Assembly (NCBI GenBank): GCA_003485325.1
Contig: DMZI01000070.1
Span: 1-60,024, forward strand
Source of the DNA: Desulfotomaculum sp.
GTDB lineage: Bacteria; Bacillota; Desulfotomaculia; Desulfotomaculales; Nap2-2B
DNA: 60,024 bases
Reading direction: 5' to 3'
How positions within the stretch are numbered: position 1 is the stretch's first letter; every line of letters begins with the position of its first letter. The notes under the pieces were generated by a model that searched no databases, was not told the DNA's origin, and saw only the letters and a program-made list of their open reading frames with translations. The position numbers were made by a program, and so were the translations under genes. Below are positions 1-8,818 of this stretch, one piece after another.

Positions 1-181
1 AACTCGTTCACCCTCGGGCTCGGTAAAACTCGGCGCCATGCGCCTCAAACAGTTACCTCGCTTTACCTCGGGTTCACTCGTTCTTCGAATGAAGGCTCAA
101 AATCGCACTTAAGGCATTGCCCTCCCTTTGCTGATGAATTTTCATCCTCCTGCTGGTGTCACTTTAGCGGCATGGATGTCT
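1..181 (-). repeat. Interspersed structured repeat, copy A (truncated by window edge)
   Basis: This is the right-hand 181 bases of the repeat family described at 59767-60017, and it is identical base for base to 59836-60016. The left part lies outside the window. Identity stops exactly after GGATGTCT at 181, where sequence coding for a nucleotide-cyclase remnant begins on the minus strand, so 181 is the true right boundary of the element. Strand is given as minus because the stem substitutions in other copies favour the minus-strand RNA. Confidence 0.9.
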
Positions 182-615
182 CTCCAGGCGGGAGGCCAGG
201 TTCACCTCTTCGCCGATTACCGTATAGTCCATCCTCTCCGGGCTGCCGATGTTTCCCACAACTACAACCATAACCAGAGGGGCAACAGCGTTAACCCAGT
301 AATGCAGTTTAAGCCAGACAAGAAACACAGCAGCCAGCAGCAGACCGGCCAACAAAACAACAGACGACAGTCCGGTCCAGGGGCTTCGCCTTGAGAAGAC
401 CACGGTCGCCAGCCAGACAACTATTAACACAAAAACGTATACCGGCCAGCCGGCCCTGTGGAAATACTGACCTGTCAAGTAAGTCATAACGGCGTTGGCA
501 TGTATTTCCACCCCGGGTGAAGGCAGGGCCGCTGTAAGGACGAGGTTGCTTTTGGTAAACGGGTTCTCGAAATAGTCATTTTTCTCGGCTGGAGTATCAA
601 TACCGGCGAGGATTA
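164..615 (-). pseudogene. CHASE2-type adenylate/guanylate cyclase remnant, cut by repeat copy A
   Basis: The minus-strand frame starts inside the end of a CHASE2 sensor domain (LPSPGVEIHANAVMTYLTGQ), continues through two to three hydrophobic segments, and then joins directly to the late class III cyclase motif GNIGSPERMDYTVIGEE and VNLASRLE. About 120 residues of cyclase domain, including the metal-binding aspartates, are missing between them, so there is an internal deletion. The sensor amino terminus is also gone: a stop lies just upstream near 616. The frame then enters repeat copy A after the RLE codons and stops at 164 in repeat sequence. The intact protein would have been a membrane-anchored cAMP or cGMP synthase with an extracytoplasmic sensor. 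It cannot be functional as it stands. Confidence 0.8.
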
Positions 616-873
616 TTTATCCTTAAAGGATTCCGGCTTTATCTTTCCATTTAAAACGTCTATGCAGCTATATGTCTCAAAAGTCTTTGCCGGACCCCAA
701 AAATTAATTAGAGTCTGGTAATCGCTGTCCAGAGGAACCGAATAACCGTTACAAACAGGCCAAGGATTCCGGAAATAATATACTTTCTTGCCCGATTCCC
801 CAAATTTCGTAAAGGAACCACCACACAAGTCAGAAAGTTGAACCCGCAATATGGCATTATTAATCCTCTGCAA
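613..873 (-). CDS. Small unrecognised ORF, possibly a gene remnant
   Basis: An 86-residue frame opening with TTG at 873. It stays open about 45 bases further upstream without a better start, and no convincing ribosome site precedes it. The product contains Cys, Trp and Tyr residues in a plausible soluble composition but no motif I recognise, signal peptide or membrane segment. It ends right where the CHASE2 remnant begins and lies in a degraded region beside a T-rich stretch (920-955), so it may be the tail of another broken gene. Whether it is translated is uncertain. Confidence 0.25.
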   Translation of the reverse strand: MQRINNAILRVQLSDLCGGSFTKFGESGKKVYYFRNPWPVCNGYSVPLDSDYQTLINFWGPAKTFETYSCIDVLNGKIKPESFKDK

Positions 874-977
874 AAATTGGTCCTTTCCTGTCTGTCCAGG
901 GAAAATTTGAAGAAAAATGAAGGATTTTTATTTTTTTAGTTTTTTTATGTAGAAAAAAATACCCGGGGATTACAGAA

Positions 978-1328
978 ATGAATTTGTTTGAGTGACTTTT
1001 AATAGGTCACCTGGTTGGCGATTTCCTGCTGCAAACCAGCTGGATGGCTGAAAAAAAGGAAAACGAGTTTTGGCCGCTGGTTGCCCACAGTTTGGTTTAT
1101 ACGGCTTCCGTTTCATTGTTGGCCCTGCCGGGCGGAGGGCTTTCTTTTCCAGCCATTTTCCTGATTTTTTTAACTCACCTGCTGCTTGATAAACGTTCGT
1201 TTGTAAATTTTTGGGCTTGCCAGGTTACAAAATCAAACAACAACCTGTGGCTCAAGATAATTATCGACCAATCATGGCATGTCATCGTCTTAGCGATTGC
1301 CACACTAATTCCATCCTCTTTGATTTAA
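978..1328 (+). pseudogene. DUF3307 membrane protein gene with an in-frame TGA
   Basis: From the ATG at 978 the frame reads M-N-L-F-E, meets TGA at 993-995, and continues LLIGHLVGDFLLQTSWMAEK, which is the typical amino terminus of the DUF3307 family. The rest (to 1328) has two to three membrane helices and the usual length of about 115 residues. A single-base change from a leucine codon (TTA to TGA) would explain the stop. The next ATG is at 1044 and would drop the conserved first helix. The gene is convergent with ftsH and overlaps its end by 4 bases. Alternatives are a sequencing error, a CTG or ATA restart after the TGA, or a selenocysteine codon. No obvious SECIS hairpin follows, so the last is unlikely. 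Confidence 0.6.
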
Positions 1329-3157
1329 GCCTTGTTTTCTTCCTCCCCGGCCTGTTTCATCAGGGCGGCGAACTCTTCGGCTTCCAGCGTCTCTTTCTCC
1401 ATTAAAGTATTGGCTGTCAAATGCAGGACATTGATATGCTTTTTCATAATTTCCTTGGCCCGGTTATAATTCATTTCCACAACCCTGTGCACTTCCTTGT
1501 CGATTGCCGCCGCAACTTCTTCTCCGTAGTTGCGGTCCCGCGCCAGGTCACGGCCCAAGAAAATTGTTTCCTGCTTGCGTCCCAGGGTCAAAGGGCCAAG
1601 ATTCTCGCTCATCCCATATTCCATGATCATTCGCCGGACAATCTCGGTGGAACGCTCCAAATCGTTCTGGGCGCCTGTGCTGATCTCCCCCAGGACAAGA
1701 TCTTCGGCGACCCTGCCGGCAAGAAGCATAGTCACCTGATCAAGCAGCATGGATTTTGTCATATAATAACGGTCTTCCTTGGGCAGAAGCAGCGTATAAC
1801 CTCCTGCGCGGCCCCTTGGAATGATCGACACCTTATGAACCGGATCAGTATTCGGCAGCAGGTACCCGACTACGGCATGCCCGGCCTCGTGATAGGAGAC
1901 AAGCTTTTTTTCCTTCTCGCTGATGACCTTGGACTTTTTCTCGGGACCTGCAATCACTCGCTCAATTGAGCTTTCCAACTCCCTCATGCCGATGTCTTTT
2001 TTGCCGAAACGGGCAGCCAGTAAAGCAGCTTCGTTGACCAGGTTGGCCAAATCCGCTCCTGTAAACCCGGGTGTGCGCCTGGCCAGAATATCCAGGTCCA
2101 CATCATCACTCAAAGGTTTGTCCTTAACATGAACTTTTAAAATTTCTTTACGGCCGGTAATGTCCGGAATGTCTACGGTTACCTCCCGGTCAAACCTTCC
2201 GGGACGCAGCAGCGCCGGATCCAGGATATCAGGCCTGTTGGTAGCTGCAATAACAATGATCCCCTCATTGGGGCTGAAACCGTCCATTTCCACAAGAAGC
2301 TGGTTCAGGGTCTGCTCCCTCTCGTCGTGACCTCCGCCCAAACCTGCCCCTCTCTGACGGCCGACCGCGTCGATTTCATCAATAAAGACGATACAGGGAG
2401 CATTCTTTTTGGCCTGGTCGAACAGATCCCGGACCCGAGAGGCTCCGACACCGACAAACATCTCCACAAAATCGGAACCGCTGATGCTGAAAAAGGGAAC
2501 CCCTGCTTCCCCGGCAACAGCTTTGGCAAGGAGGGTTTTTCCTGTTCCCGGGGCGCCGAAGAGCAGCACCCCCCTGGGGATACGCGCTCCGAGCTCGGTA
2601 AATTTTTTAGGGCTTTTCAGAAATTCAACCAGTTCGACGAGTTCTTCTTTTACCTCATCAGCGCCGGCAACATCTGCAAAAGTAACTTTTTTTCTTTCAT
2701 CAGTATGCAGCTTAGCCCTGCTTTTCCCAAACGACATTACCCTGTTTCCGCCGCCCTGTGTCTGCTGCATCATAAAAAAGAAAAGAAGAACAAAAATAAG
2801 AATCGGCACAACACCTGTCAGGATATTTGTCCATAAACCCGGCGGAGGCGGCTCTTCTATGGTATACTTAACCTTTTTATCCAGAAGCAGTGTGATAAGA
2901 TCGGCATCGTTCTTTAAGCCTGTCACTTTAAACTTTGTGCCGTCTTTTTTCGTACCGGTGATCATGTTGGTCGTATCCCTGGCCTGGATAGTTACCTCCT
3001 GAACCTGCCCTTGTTTTACAGAATCAAGAAATTGATCATAACGCCAGCGCTGTATGTCAACGTTTTGAGGTTGCGCATATTTGAGCAAGGCTATGATTAC
3101 TAACAAGATTAGCAAATAAATACTAAGGTTCTTAAGAACCCTGTTCAAAAAAGCCAC
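1325..3157 (-). CDS. ftsH: ATP-dependent zinc metalloprotease FtsH
   Basis: A 610-residue membrane-bound AAA+ protease that degrades misfolded membrane proteins and regulatory proteins and is needed for sporulation entry in Bacillus. Two amino-terminal helices (about 8-26 and 110-130) flank an external segment. Walker A is GAPGTGKT at 201-208, Walker B is IVFIDEID near 257-264, and the zinc site is HEAGH at 423-427. Length is normal for the family. The gene follows tilS with a promoter of its own between them. The hpt gene that usually sits between tilS and ftsH in Bacillus is absent. Confidence 0.98.
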   Translation of the reverse strand: MAFLNRVLKNLSIYLLILLVIIALLKYAQPQNVDIQRWRYDQFLDSVKQGQVQEVTIQARDTTNMITGTKKDGTKFKVTGLKNDADLITLLLDKKVKYTIEEPPPPGLWTNILTGVVPILIFVLLFFFMMQQTQGGGNRVMSFGKSRAKLHTDERKKVTFADVAGADEVKEELVELVEFLKSPKKFTELGARIPRGVLLFGAPGTGKTLLAKAVAGEAGVPFFSISGSDFVEMFVGVGASRVRDLFDQAKKNAPCIVFIDEIDAVGRQRGAGLGGGHDEREQTLNQLLVEMDGFSPNEGIIVIAATNRPDILDPALLRPGRFDREVTVDIPDITGRKEILKVHVKDKPLSDDVDLDILARRTPGFTGADLANLVNEAALLAARFGKKDIGMRELESSIERVIAGPEKKSKVISEKEKKLVSYHEAGHAVVGYLLPNTDPVHKVSIIPRGRAGGYTLLLPKEDRYYMTKSMLLDQVTMLLAGRVAEDLVLGEISTGAQNDLERSTEIVRRMIMEYGMSENLGPLTLGRKQETIFLGRDLARDRNYGEEVAAAIDKEVHRVVEMNYNRAKEIMKKHINVLHLTANTLMEKETLEAEEFAALMKQAGEEENKA

Positions 3158-3219
3158 TCCTTCTTGTTTTTATAAATTCCGGTTAAAATCTGTTTAGAAA
3201 AAACTCCCGTCTAGTAAGA

Positions 3220-3248
3220 ATTGTAACACATCCCGCACTTTGTTTCAA
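3220..3248 (-). promoter_or_regulatory. Sigma-A promoter for ftsH
   Basis: On the minus strand TTGAAA (3243-3248) and TACAAT (3220-3225) are separated by 17 bases. Each hexamer matches the sigma-A consensus at 5 of 6 positions. The -10 box lies about 62 bases before the ftsH start, and the -35 box abuts the tilS stop codon. Confidence 0.7.
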
Positions 3249-4670
3249 TTATGCCGTTGTGGCGGAGCTTCCCGGAATCTGAAGATAAAGACAGTTCACG
3301 GTCCCGCCGGTTACTTTCCAATCCTGGGATAAACGCAGGCCGCCGACCCAGACGATATCGTCGCCGCTGACCACCAGTGGAATCCTGTCCCGTTTATAAC
3401 GGGCGATCTTGCTGTCAATAAAAAACTTTTTAAGTTTCAGCGTCCCGCCCAGCCCTAAAGGAGAAAAAACATCCCCTTCCAAACGCCTCCGCACATAGAG
3501 CGGGTATTTAATAAGATCATAGTCAAGCAGGGCCTCATTTGGGGACATTTCGGCAAACGACGGGGCATCCTTCAAGCCGATCAATTCCGCTTGAATACAA
3601 AGATCTATTTCGGGAATATAAGTCACCCCGGGTACAATTAAGGGGTGCTTGTAAGGGAGTACGGGAACCGGTTCCGCTTCCCGGAAAAACTGCAGGACAC
3701 TGTTGGTCTTCAGCGCACGGATTCCCCTTGGAAGGATCATAACCCGCCCGCCTGCTTTTTTATGTAATAATTCCATCAGCTTTTCAACATGGTGGTAAGA
3801 AAGTTCCTTTGTCTCCCCGGTTACTTCACCCCAGGCCAGACGTAATACGCGCCGGCATAGCGGGGCAGATAAGGAACGCAGCATATTATTATCTAAAGCA
3901 ACCGTGCCGTTTTTCTCATTCACTCTTATATTTTTCAGGTTGATCAGGGCCAGTTCCTCAAGATAAGAATCCTCTTCGCTGCAAAGATTGCCCAGCTGCA
4001 CCAGCGCATTGATAATTTGAGGGTTATATTCACGTTCCAGCAAAGGAAGCAAATTCAAGCGGATACGATTCCGTGTATAAACCGGTTTCAGGTTTGAGCT
4101 ATCCTGCCTGACAGGCAAATGATGCTGCAGGCAATATTCTTCTATTTCCTTGCGGCGTATTTCCAGGAGCGGACGAATGAACAGGCCGCGCGCATAAGAA
4201 ATGCCTTTTAGCCCGCTTATGCCGGCGCCGCGCAGAAGATTGAGAAGGATTGTTTCCGCCTGATCGTCCGCATGATGCCCCAGGGCCACCCTGCCGGCGC
4301 CCAACTTGCCGGCAAGTTGTTCAAAGAAAGAAAAACGGATTTCCCTGCATGCTTCTTGAAGGGACAAACCCGAGTTTTTATGGTAGCTTTTCGCATCAGC
4401 TTCTTCGATATAACAGGGCACCTCCAGTTTTTCGGAAAACTCCCTGACCGAACGGGCATCCTCTTTTGCTTCCTCGCCCCGGAGCTGATGATTCAGGTGG
4501 GCAACAATCGGGATTATCCGCAAGTCGTCCTTTAGGGTCCACAAAATGTGCAGCAGGGCAATCGAATCCGGTCCCCCGGAAACGCCGATCAAAACCTTGT
4601 CCCCAGGTTTTAACATTCCCAATTTCCCGATCAGCAATCTAACCTGTTTAACCAAGTCAACGCTAGCCAA
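3249..4670 (-). CDS. tilS: tRNA(Ile)-lysidine synthase TilS
   Basis: 473 residues. It ligates lysine to C34 of the CAU-anticodon tRNA-Ile using ATP, changing its decoding from AUG to AUA, and is essential in most bacteria. The PP-loop motif SGGPDS is at residues 31-36, followed by the ALGHHADDQAET segment and the carboxy-terminal TilS substrate domains. The start is taken as the TTG at 4670, preceded by AAGGTG about 9 bases upstream. It lies 30 bases after spoIIE and is probably read from the spoIIE promoter as well. Confidence 0.95.
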   Translation of the reverse strand: MASVDLVKQVRLLIGKLGMLKPGDKVLIGVSGGPDSIALLHILWTLKDDLRIIPIVAHLNHQLRGEEAKEDARSVREFSEKLEVPCYIEEADAKSYHKNSGLSLQEACREIRFSFFEQLAGKLGAGRVALGHHADDQAETILLNLLRGAGISGLKGISYARGLFIRPLLEIRRKEIEEYCLQHHLPVRQDSSNLKPVYTRNRIRLNLLPLLEREYNPQIINALVQLGNLCSEEDSYLEELALINLKNIRVNEKNGTVALDNNMLRSLSAPLCRRVLRLAWGEVTGETKELSYHHVEKLMELLHKKAGGRVMILPRGIRALKTNSVLQFFREAEPVPVLPYKHPLIVPGVTYIPEIDLCIQAELIGLKDAPSFAEMSPNEALLDYDLIKYPLYVRRRLEGDVFSPLGLGGTLKLKKFFIDSKIARYKRDRIPLVVSGDDIVWVGGLRLSQDWKVTGGTVNCLYLQIPGSSATTA

Positions 4671-4700
4671 AAAATCGACACCTTAAAACAAAATTTTATA

Positions 4701-7268
4701 CTATATATTTCCACACTGATACATTTTTCCCTCCATTTTTTTATCAAAGCTTCTTTTTTCAAAATATACCGTCAGTATAGTTATATCGTCAGGAATCCTG
4801 TCCGTCCCTCCAACACTGGTGACAGCTAAATTCAGGAGAAGATCCGCAAGATCCTGGGGTTCAATCTCGCCCGTGCCCTGAATTACATCCCTGAGCCAAT
4901 TTTCCTTTCCCTGCGGCCCGCTGTATATATCCAGCATCCCATCGCTTACCATAACCACAAGATCACCCGGGGCAAGCCTTCTTGAAACAGTTGCAACTTC
5001 AATATCTTTTATAATTCCCACCGGAAGTGAATTAGCCCTGACCGAATTAACTCTTTTACCCTGCTTCAAGAAACTCGGCGGGGCGCCAATTTTTGTAAAT
5101 TCGGCCTGACCGGTATATAAATTGAGGGTTATTAAATCAACCGTAGCGAAACTGTCCCCAGGGAACCTTAACATCATCAGGGAATTTACAGTTTTAACAG
5201 CCAGTTCCCGGCTTAATCCCGATTCCAAAAGATTCTTCAAAAGAGCCAGGGCAGTACCGCTCTCCCGAGCCGCGCTCTCTCCGGTACCCATCCCGTCGCT
5301 CAACATGAAGGCAAACTCTCCCCCTTTTAAGTGAACAAAAGCGTGACTGTCACCGCAGACAGCGTTTCCTCCCTTGCCTATTTTGGCAACGCCCACTTTG
5401 ACCTGGTACTTAAGCCCGGGGTATAACCTTAAAAAGCAAAGGCCCTCCCCCAGGGGGCCCGCGCAGTTAACCGACGGCGCCGATAAAGGTCCTTTAAAGA
5501 ATTGGGAAAGGACCGGGATTAACCTTGCGGAGCAATCAAGGCAATCTGAGCAGGGCAGCCTGCTTATACCCACCTCAATACCATAATCATCATTAAGGGA
5601 CATTTTAACGTCGGTAACGGGGATGCCTGAATGCTTCAGCTTGTCCTTCAGATAAACTTCCCTGCCGGCGAACTCCTGAACCTCCAACTGCAGTTCGGAA
5701 GACAGATCTTCAACTATTTCCGACATGCCTTTGAGCTGCTCGGAAAAGATTTCCTTGCTTTCCAAAATACGCTTGGTCCAGTAGAGGTTTAATTTATAAG
5801 TTTCATACAGACATGCTATTGTTATGGCCAGTTCTCTAGCCCTCGTACAGCGCCTTTTTAAAAACTCCGGCAAATCTGAAACCGTTATCTGGCCGTACAG
5901 CTCAACCTGGGCAAAAGCATCCAACAGGCTCTGATAGGTAAGGTAAAATTCCCGCTCCCAGCAGATTTGGTATACGCCGCAGCCGTTGCATACCTTTTGA
6001 CCTATTTCCCTGAAAAGAGCCTGAAGCGCAGGCTCGCGGCGTTCTTCCGGGGCGGCCACGCAAGTTTGCGCATACCCCAGAGAAAGATCTTTGAAAACAC
6101 ACGACCATTTATTAAGACGGTTTCTGACCAGTCCCTGCAATCTGCTGCCGGTTGTAACCGGAGCGATATTTCCGGATATAAGCAGGGAAAAAGATTCCGA
6201 AAACTTTTCAATTTGCCGGATTGGAAACAGGAAAAATAAAATAATAGCCAAACAGCTTTCGATAACTATGGCGATCAGATTCCCGAAGTTCTTAATGTAA
6301 ATAAGTAAAATTAGATTACCAACTAAAAAACCTGCCGCAACTCCCTGTTTTCCCAGGCCCCGGCAGAACCCTGCCACAAAACCTGCAAAAGAGTATACTC
6401 CCGTTAAAATAGGAACAGCCACGTAAGCCAAACCAGGGATAATTCCCATCAGGGCGCCGGCAATGGCGCCCTGACCCATACCCCCGCCACAGGCAAGGAT
6501 AAGGATAATGAAACGGCTCAGCAAGCCCTGAAGGGAAACCCCCCTGAATTCAAGCCCGCTTGTACCTGCCAAGACACCTGCCAAAAGGATCAAAACAGAT
6601 AATAATTCTTCGACTTCCAGGCCTTGCGAACTGCTTATCCTGGAAAGAGAAGGGAGGGCTTTCAGAAAAATTAAAGTAAATATGCCGGCGAAAACCGCTT
6701 CAAAAGTAATACTGATATAATCATAAGGAGAGGAATCAACAAAGGCGAGGAAGCCAATTTTAAGAATCAGGCTGAGCGCAAAAACTATGGCGGGTATCAC
6801 AATTAATGGCTTTTTAATATTATCCTGCGGATAGGTAAGGAATATCCAGATAAGCATTACTGTCGCGCAGTCTATCATCAGGGGAAATCCCTTAACAGCT
6901 GTTGCCAGCCCCAGCGCCAACCCGATGGCAGCAAATAATGATGAAGCAGGCATAACAAAGGTAACAGCTCCGGCAAAAGCAGCAGCGAAAGGGACAAGTT
7001 CCCCAAATAAAAATGATCTGCCCAAAAAAAAGCCTGCCGCAAGGAAAAAAAACTGTTTTCCGGAAATAGAAGTTCCAAGTTTGATGAGCAGGTTTTTTTT
7101 CTTGCTTTCTTTCTCCTGCTGATCCTTGGCGATCTTTTCTGCAGGATCTTTTACAGGTAATGACTTTATCCGGGCAATACCGGCAGTATGCTTGACAGGC
7201 TTTTTCTTTCTAATCCCCTGTTTCTTTTTTAACCGGCGAAAGGGATAAACTTCAGATTTATTTAACAC
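4701..7268 (-). CDS. spoIIE: Stage II sporulation protein E (SpoIIE), PP2C phosphatase
   Basis: About 855 residues. It sits at the polar septum and dephosphorylates SpoIIAA-P, releasing sigma-F in the forespore. A basic amino-terminal tail (about 1-70) is followed by roughly ten membrane helices (70-350), a central region with cysteine clusters (CNGCGVYQIC and CSDCLDCSA), and a carboxy-terminal PP2C-type phosphatase with metal-binding motifs LSDGMGTGES and VSDGMLD. The start chosen is the GTG at 7268, correctly spaced from AGAGGTGGGG; a GTG at 7280 lies inside that ribosome site. It has a Spo0A-type promoter upstream. Confidence 0.96.
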   Translation of the reverse strand: MLNKSEVYPFRRLKKKQGIRKKKPVKHTAGIARIKSLPVKDPAEKIAKDQQEKESKKKNLLIKLGTSISGKQFFFLAAGFFLGRSFLFGELVPFAAAFAGAVTFVMPASSLFAAIGLALGLATAVKGFPLMIDCATVMLIWIFLTYPQDNIKKPLIVIPAIVFALSLILKIGFLAFVDSSPYDYISITFEAVFAGIFTLIFLKALPSLSRISSSQGLEVEELLSVLILLAGVLAGTSGLEFRGVSLQGLLSRFIILILACGGGMGQGAIAGALMGIIPGLAYVAVPILTGVYSFAGFVAGFCRGLGKQGVAAGFLVGNLILLIYIKNFGNLIAIVIESCLAIILFFLFPIRQIEKFSESFSLLISGNIAPVTTGSRLQGLVRNRLNKWSCVFKDLSLGYAQTCVAAPEERREPALQALFREIGQKVCNGCGVYQICWEREFYLTYQSLLDAFAQVELYGQITVSDLPEFLKRRCTRARELAITIACLYETYKLNLYWTKRILESKEIFSEQLKGMSEIVEDLSSELQLEVQEFAGREVYLKDKLKHSGIPVTDVKMSLNDDYGIEVGISRLPCSDCLDCSARLIPVLSQFFKGPLSAPSVNCAGPLGEGLCFLRLYPGLKYQVKVGVAKIGKGGNAVCGDSHAFVHLKGGEFAFMLSDGMGTGESAARESGTALALLKNLLESGLSRELAVKTVNSLMMLRFPGDSFATVDLITLNLYTGQAEFTKIGAPPSFLKQGKRVNSVRANSLPVGIIKDIEVATVSRRLAPGDLVVMVSDGMLDIYSGPQGKENWLRDVIQGTGEIEPQDLADLLLNLAVTSVGGTDRIPDDITILTVYFEKRSFDKKMEGKMYQCGNI

Positions 7269-7322
7269 CTTAAGCCCCACCTCTTATACATTCAATTAAG
7301 GGTTGGCATCCCTTAACTTTAA

Positions 7323-7388
7323 ATTATAGTATAAGCGGCAGGCATTTATTGTCATTACTGGTAACATGCGTTATTTTTTTATCGACAA
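7323..7388 (-). promoter_or_regulatory. Spo0A-type spoIIE promoter (21-bp spacer) with a 0A-like box
   Basis: On the minus strand ATGACA (7350-7355) and TATAAT (7323-7328) are separated by 21 bases instead of 17. That unusual spacing is the hallmark of Spo0A-activated sigma-A promoters such as spoIIE and spoIIG of Bacillus subtilis. A near-consensus 0A box, TTGTCGAT, lies at 7381-7388 just upstream, directly after the stop codon of the preceding gene. A 7-bp-arm hairpin (7285-7315 region) lies in the leader. Confidence 0.65.
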
Positions 7389-7389
7389 T

Positions 7390-8280
7390 TTACAACCCGC
7401 TGTCTGACTCCCGAATTGCAAGGCCATACATAAGATCTGCTTCACTAACTTTCAGCCGGGGCAACTCCAAATACAAAAGGATCTGTTTAACAATCCGTAC
7501 TCCTGCTATTATTATATCCGCCCTTTCCGGCTGAAGTCCGGGCAAACAGCGGCGTTTTTCAAGTGGAAGGGCAGTTAATAAGGAAAGCGTTTTTTCGACC
7601 TGTCCCGCCGACAAGTCGAAACCGTGGACCAATTCAGGATTATAAACTCGAAGGGAAAGGGATATGGCCGCAATGGTGGTTACAGTCCCGCCGACCCCGA
7701 TAAGATCTACAGGGGAAATTTTTCGAATTTCTTGAAGAGGAGAAACCAGCAGGGAAAGAATTTCCGCATCAGTAAAATTACCTTCTGTGGCGCGTACTAC
7801 GCCTACCTCCACACTCCGGCAGGACAACCCGCCCGGTGTTTTCCAGGTAAACTCGGTACTTCCGCCACCAAGGTCCATAACAACCGCGTTTTGACTGTCG
7901 AAACCTGTATGCAGCCCGCTAAGCGCTCCCTGGTAACTTAAGAGAGCTTCCTCGGCGCCGGAAAGCACTTTGACTTCAAGGCCCGTCCTTTTGAAAACAG
8001 TTCTGAGGAAATCTTCACGGTTAACTGCATTCCGGACTGCGCTTGTTGCTGCAATAACAACCTTTTCAACCTGCCAGCCAGGAGTCCTTTTTAAATAATC
8101 ATCAATTACGGTTACAGTATTGCCGATTGCCGAGGGCATAAGTTTGGCGGTTCCAATTCCCTTGCCCAATCTGGTAGTAACCAGATCAGTATGCAGGGGC
8201 TTTACTTCTTTTTGACGATTAACTTCTGCAATAAGCAGGCGGGTTGAGTTCGTACCGACATCAATTACTGCGACTCTCAT
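7390..8280 (-). CDS. Ppx/GppA-family phosphatase
   Basis: 296 residues of the ASKHA fold, hydrolysing polyphosphate or pppGpp. The amino-terminal phosphate-binding motif is VIDVGTNSTRLLIAEV; VMDLGGGSTEF near residue 135 and GVGGTVTTIAA near 200 are the other nucleotide-loop signatures. At about 300 residues it is the short, two-domain form, lacking the HD-like carboxy-terminal domain of E. coli Ppx. The start is the ATG at 8280 behind AAGGAAG. It lies between the S1-domain gene and spoIIE, as in related Clostridia. Substrate choice cannot be told from sequence. Confidence 0.9.
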   Translation of the reverse strand: MRVAVIDVGTNSTRLLIAEVNRQKEVKPLHTDLVTTRLGKGIGTAKLMPSAIGNTVTVIDDYLKRTPGWQVEKVVIAATSAVRNAVNREDFLRTVFKRTGLEVKVLSGAEEALLSYQGALSGLHTGFDSQNAVVMDLGGGSTEFTWKTPGGLSCRSVEVGVVRATEGNFTDAEILSLLVSPLQEIRKISPVDLIGVGGTVTTIAAISLSLRVYNPELVHGFDLSAGQVEKTLSLLTALPLEKRRCLPGLQPERADIIIAGVRIVKQILLYLELPRLKVSEADLMYGLAIRESDSGL

Positions 8281-8296
8281 AAATCTTCCTTACAAT

Positions 8297-8326
8297 TAAT
8301 ATTAAAGGGGCATCCGAGAATGCCCC
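8297..8326 (-). terminator. Intrinsic terminator after the S1-domain gene
   Basis: On the minus strand an 8-bp stem (GGGGCATT with GATGCCCC, one mismatch near the loop) is followed by TTTAATATT, beginning 10 bases after the stop of the S1-domain gene. Confidence 0.7.
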
Positions 8327-8336
8327 TGGTTTTGCT

Positions 8337-8732
8337 CTATTCTTCACGCCTTGCCGAACCCCGGCCTCCACGCTTAGCTTCCGTACTGCGCCGGAGGTGA
8401 GTCTGCTTTTCATCACTTTCTTTAAGAAATTTATTTAATTTTTCTTCAAAAGAAGCAGCCAGCCTGCCTTTTTGGTAACCACTTTCTCCAGCAGCCATAA
8501 CTTCAACCTGTTTGATGGACAGGCCAATTTTACCCCGGGGATCGATTGAAATTACTTTAACTATTACACGATCATTCTCTTTTAAAAAATCATTAATATC
8601 CCTTACATAAATTCTAGCAACTTCCGATATATGAACTAAACCTGTTTCGCCATCCGGGAGTTGGATAAAAGCACCAAAATTAGTAATTCCCTTGACGATC
8701 CCTTCCATGACACTCCCTAATTTAGCCGGCAT
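8337..8732 (-). CDS. S1 RNA-binding domain protein (YabR type)
   Basis: 131 residues. Residues 6-75 form one S1 OB-fold (GSVMEGIVKGITNFGAFI, then GLVHISEVA and GKIGLSIKQ), as in polynucleotide phosphorylase and B. subtilis YabR. The remaining tail is charged and low in complexity, rich in Lys, Glu and Arg, and probably disordered. It likely binds RNA or ribosomes. In Bacillus it lies in the same place, between divIC and spoIIE. An intrinsic terminator follows. Confidence 0.92.
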   Translation of the reverse strand: MPAKLGSVMEGIVKGITNFGAFIQLPDGETGLVHISEVARIYVRDINDFLKENDRVIVKVISIDPRGKIGLSIKQVEVMAAGESGYQKGRLAASFEEKLNKFLKESDEKQTHLRRSTEAKRGGRGSARREE

Positions 8733-8818
8733 AACCCTTTTTAGATATCCTCCTTGAAGCCAGAAAAGACCTATGTAAATTATATGCAGGAGAATAAAAA
8801 GGTGTCAAGAGATCATCT

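Noticed and set aside
128..394. Plus-strand frame starting inside repeat copy A
   Set aside because: It runs antisense to the cyclase remnant and starts in repeat sequence; no coding signal.
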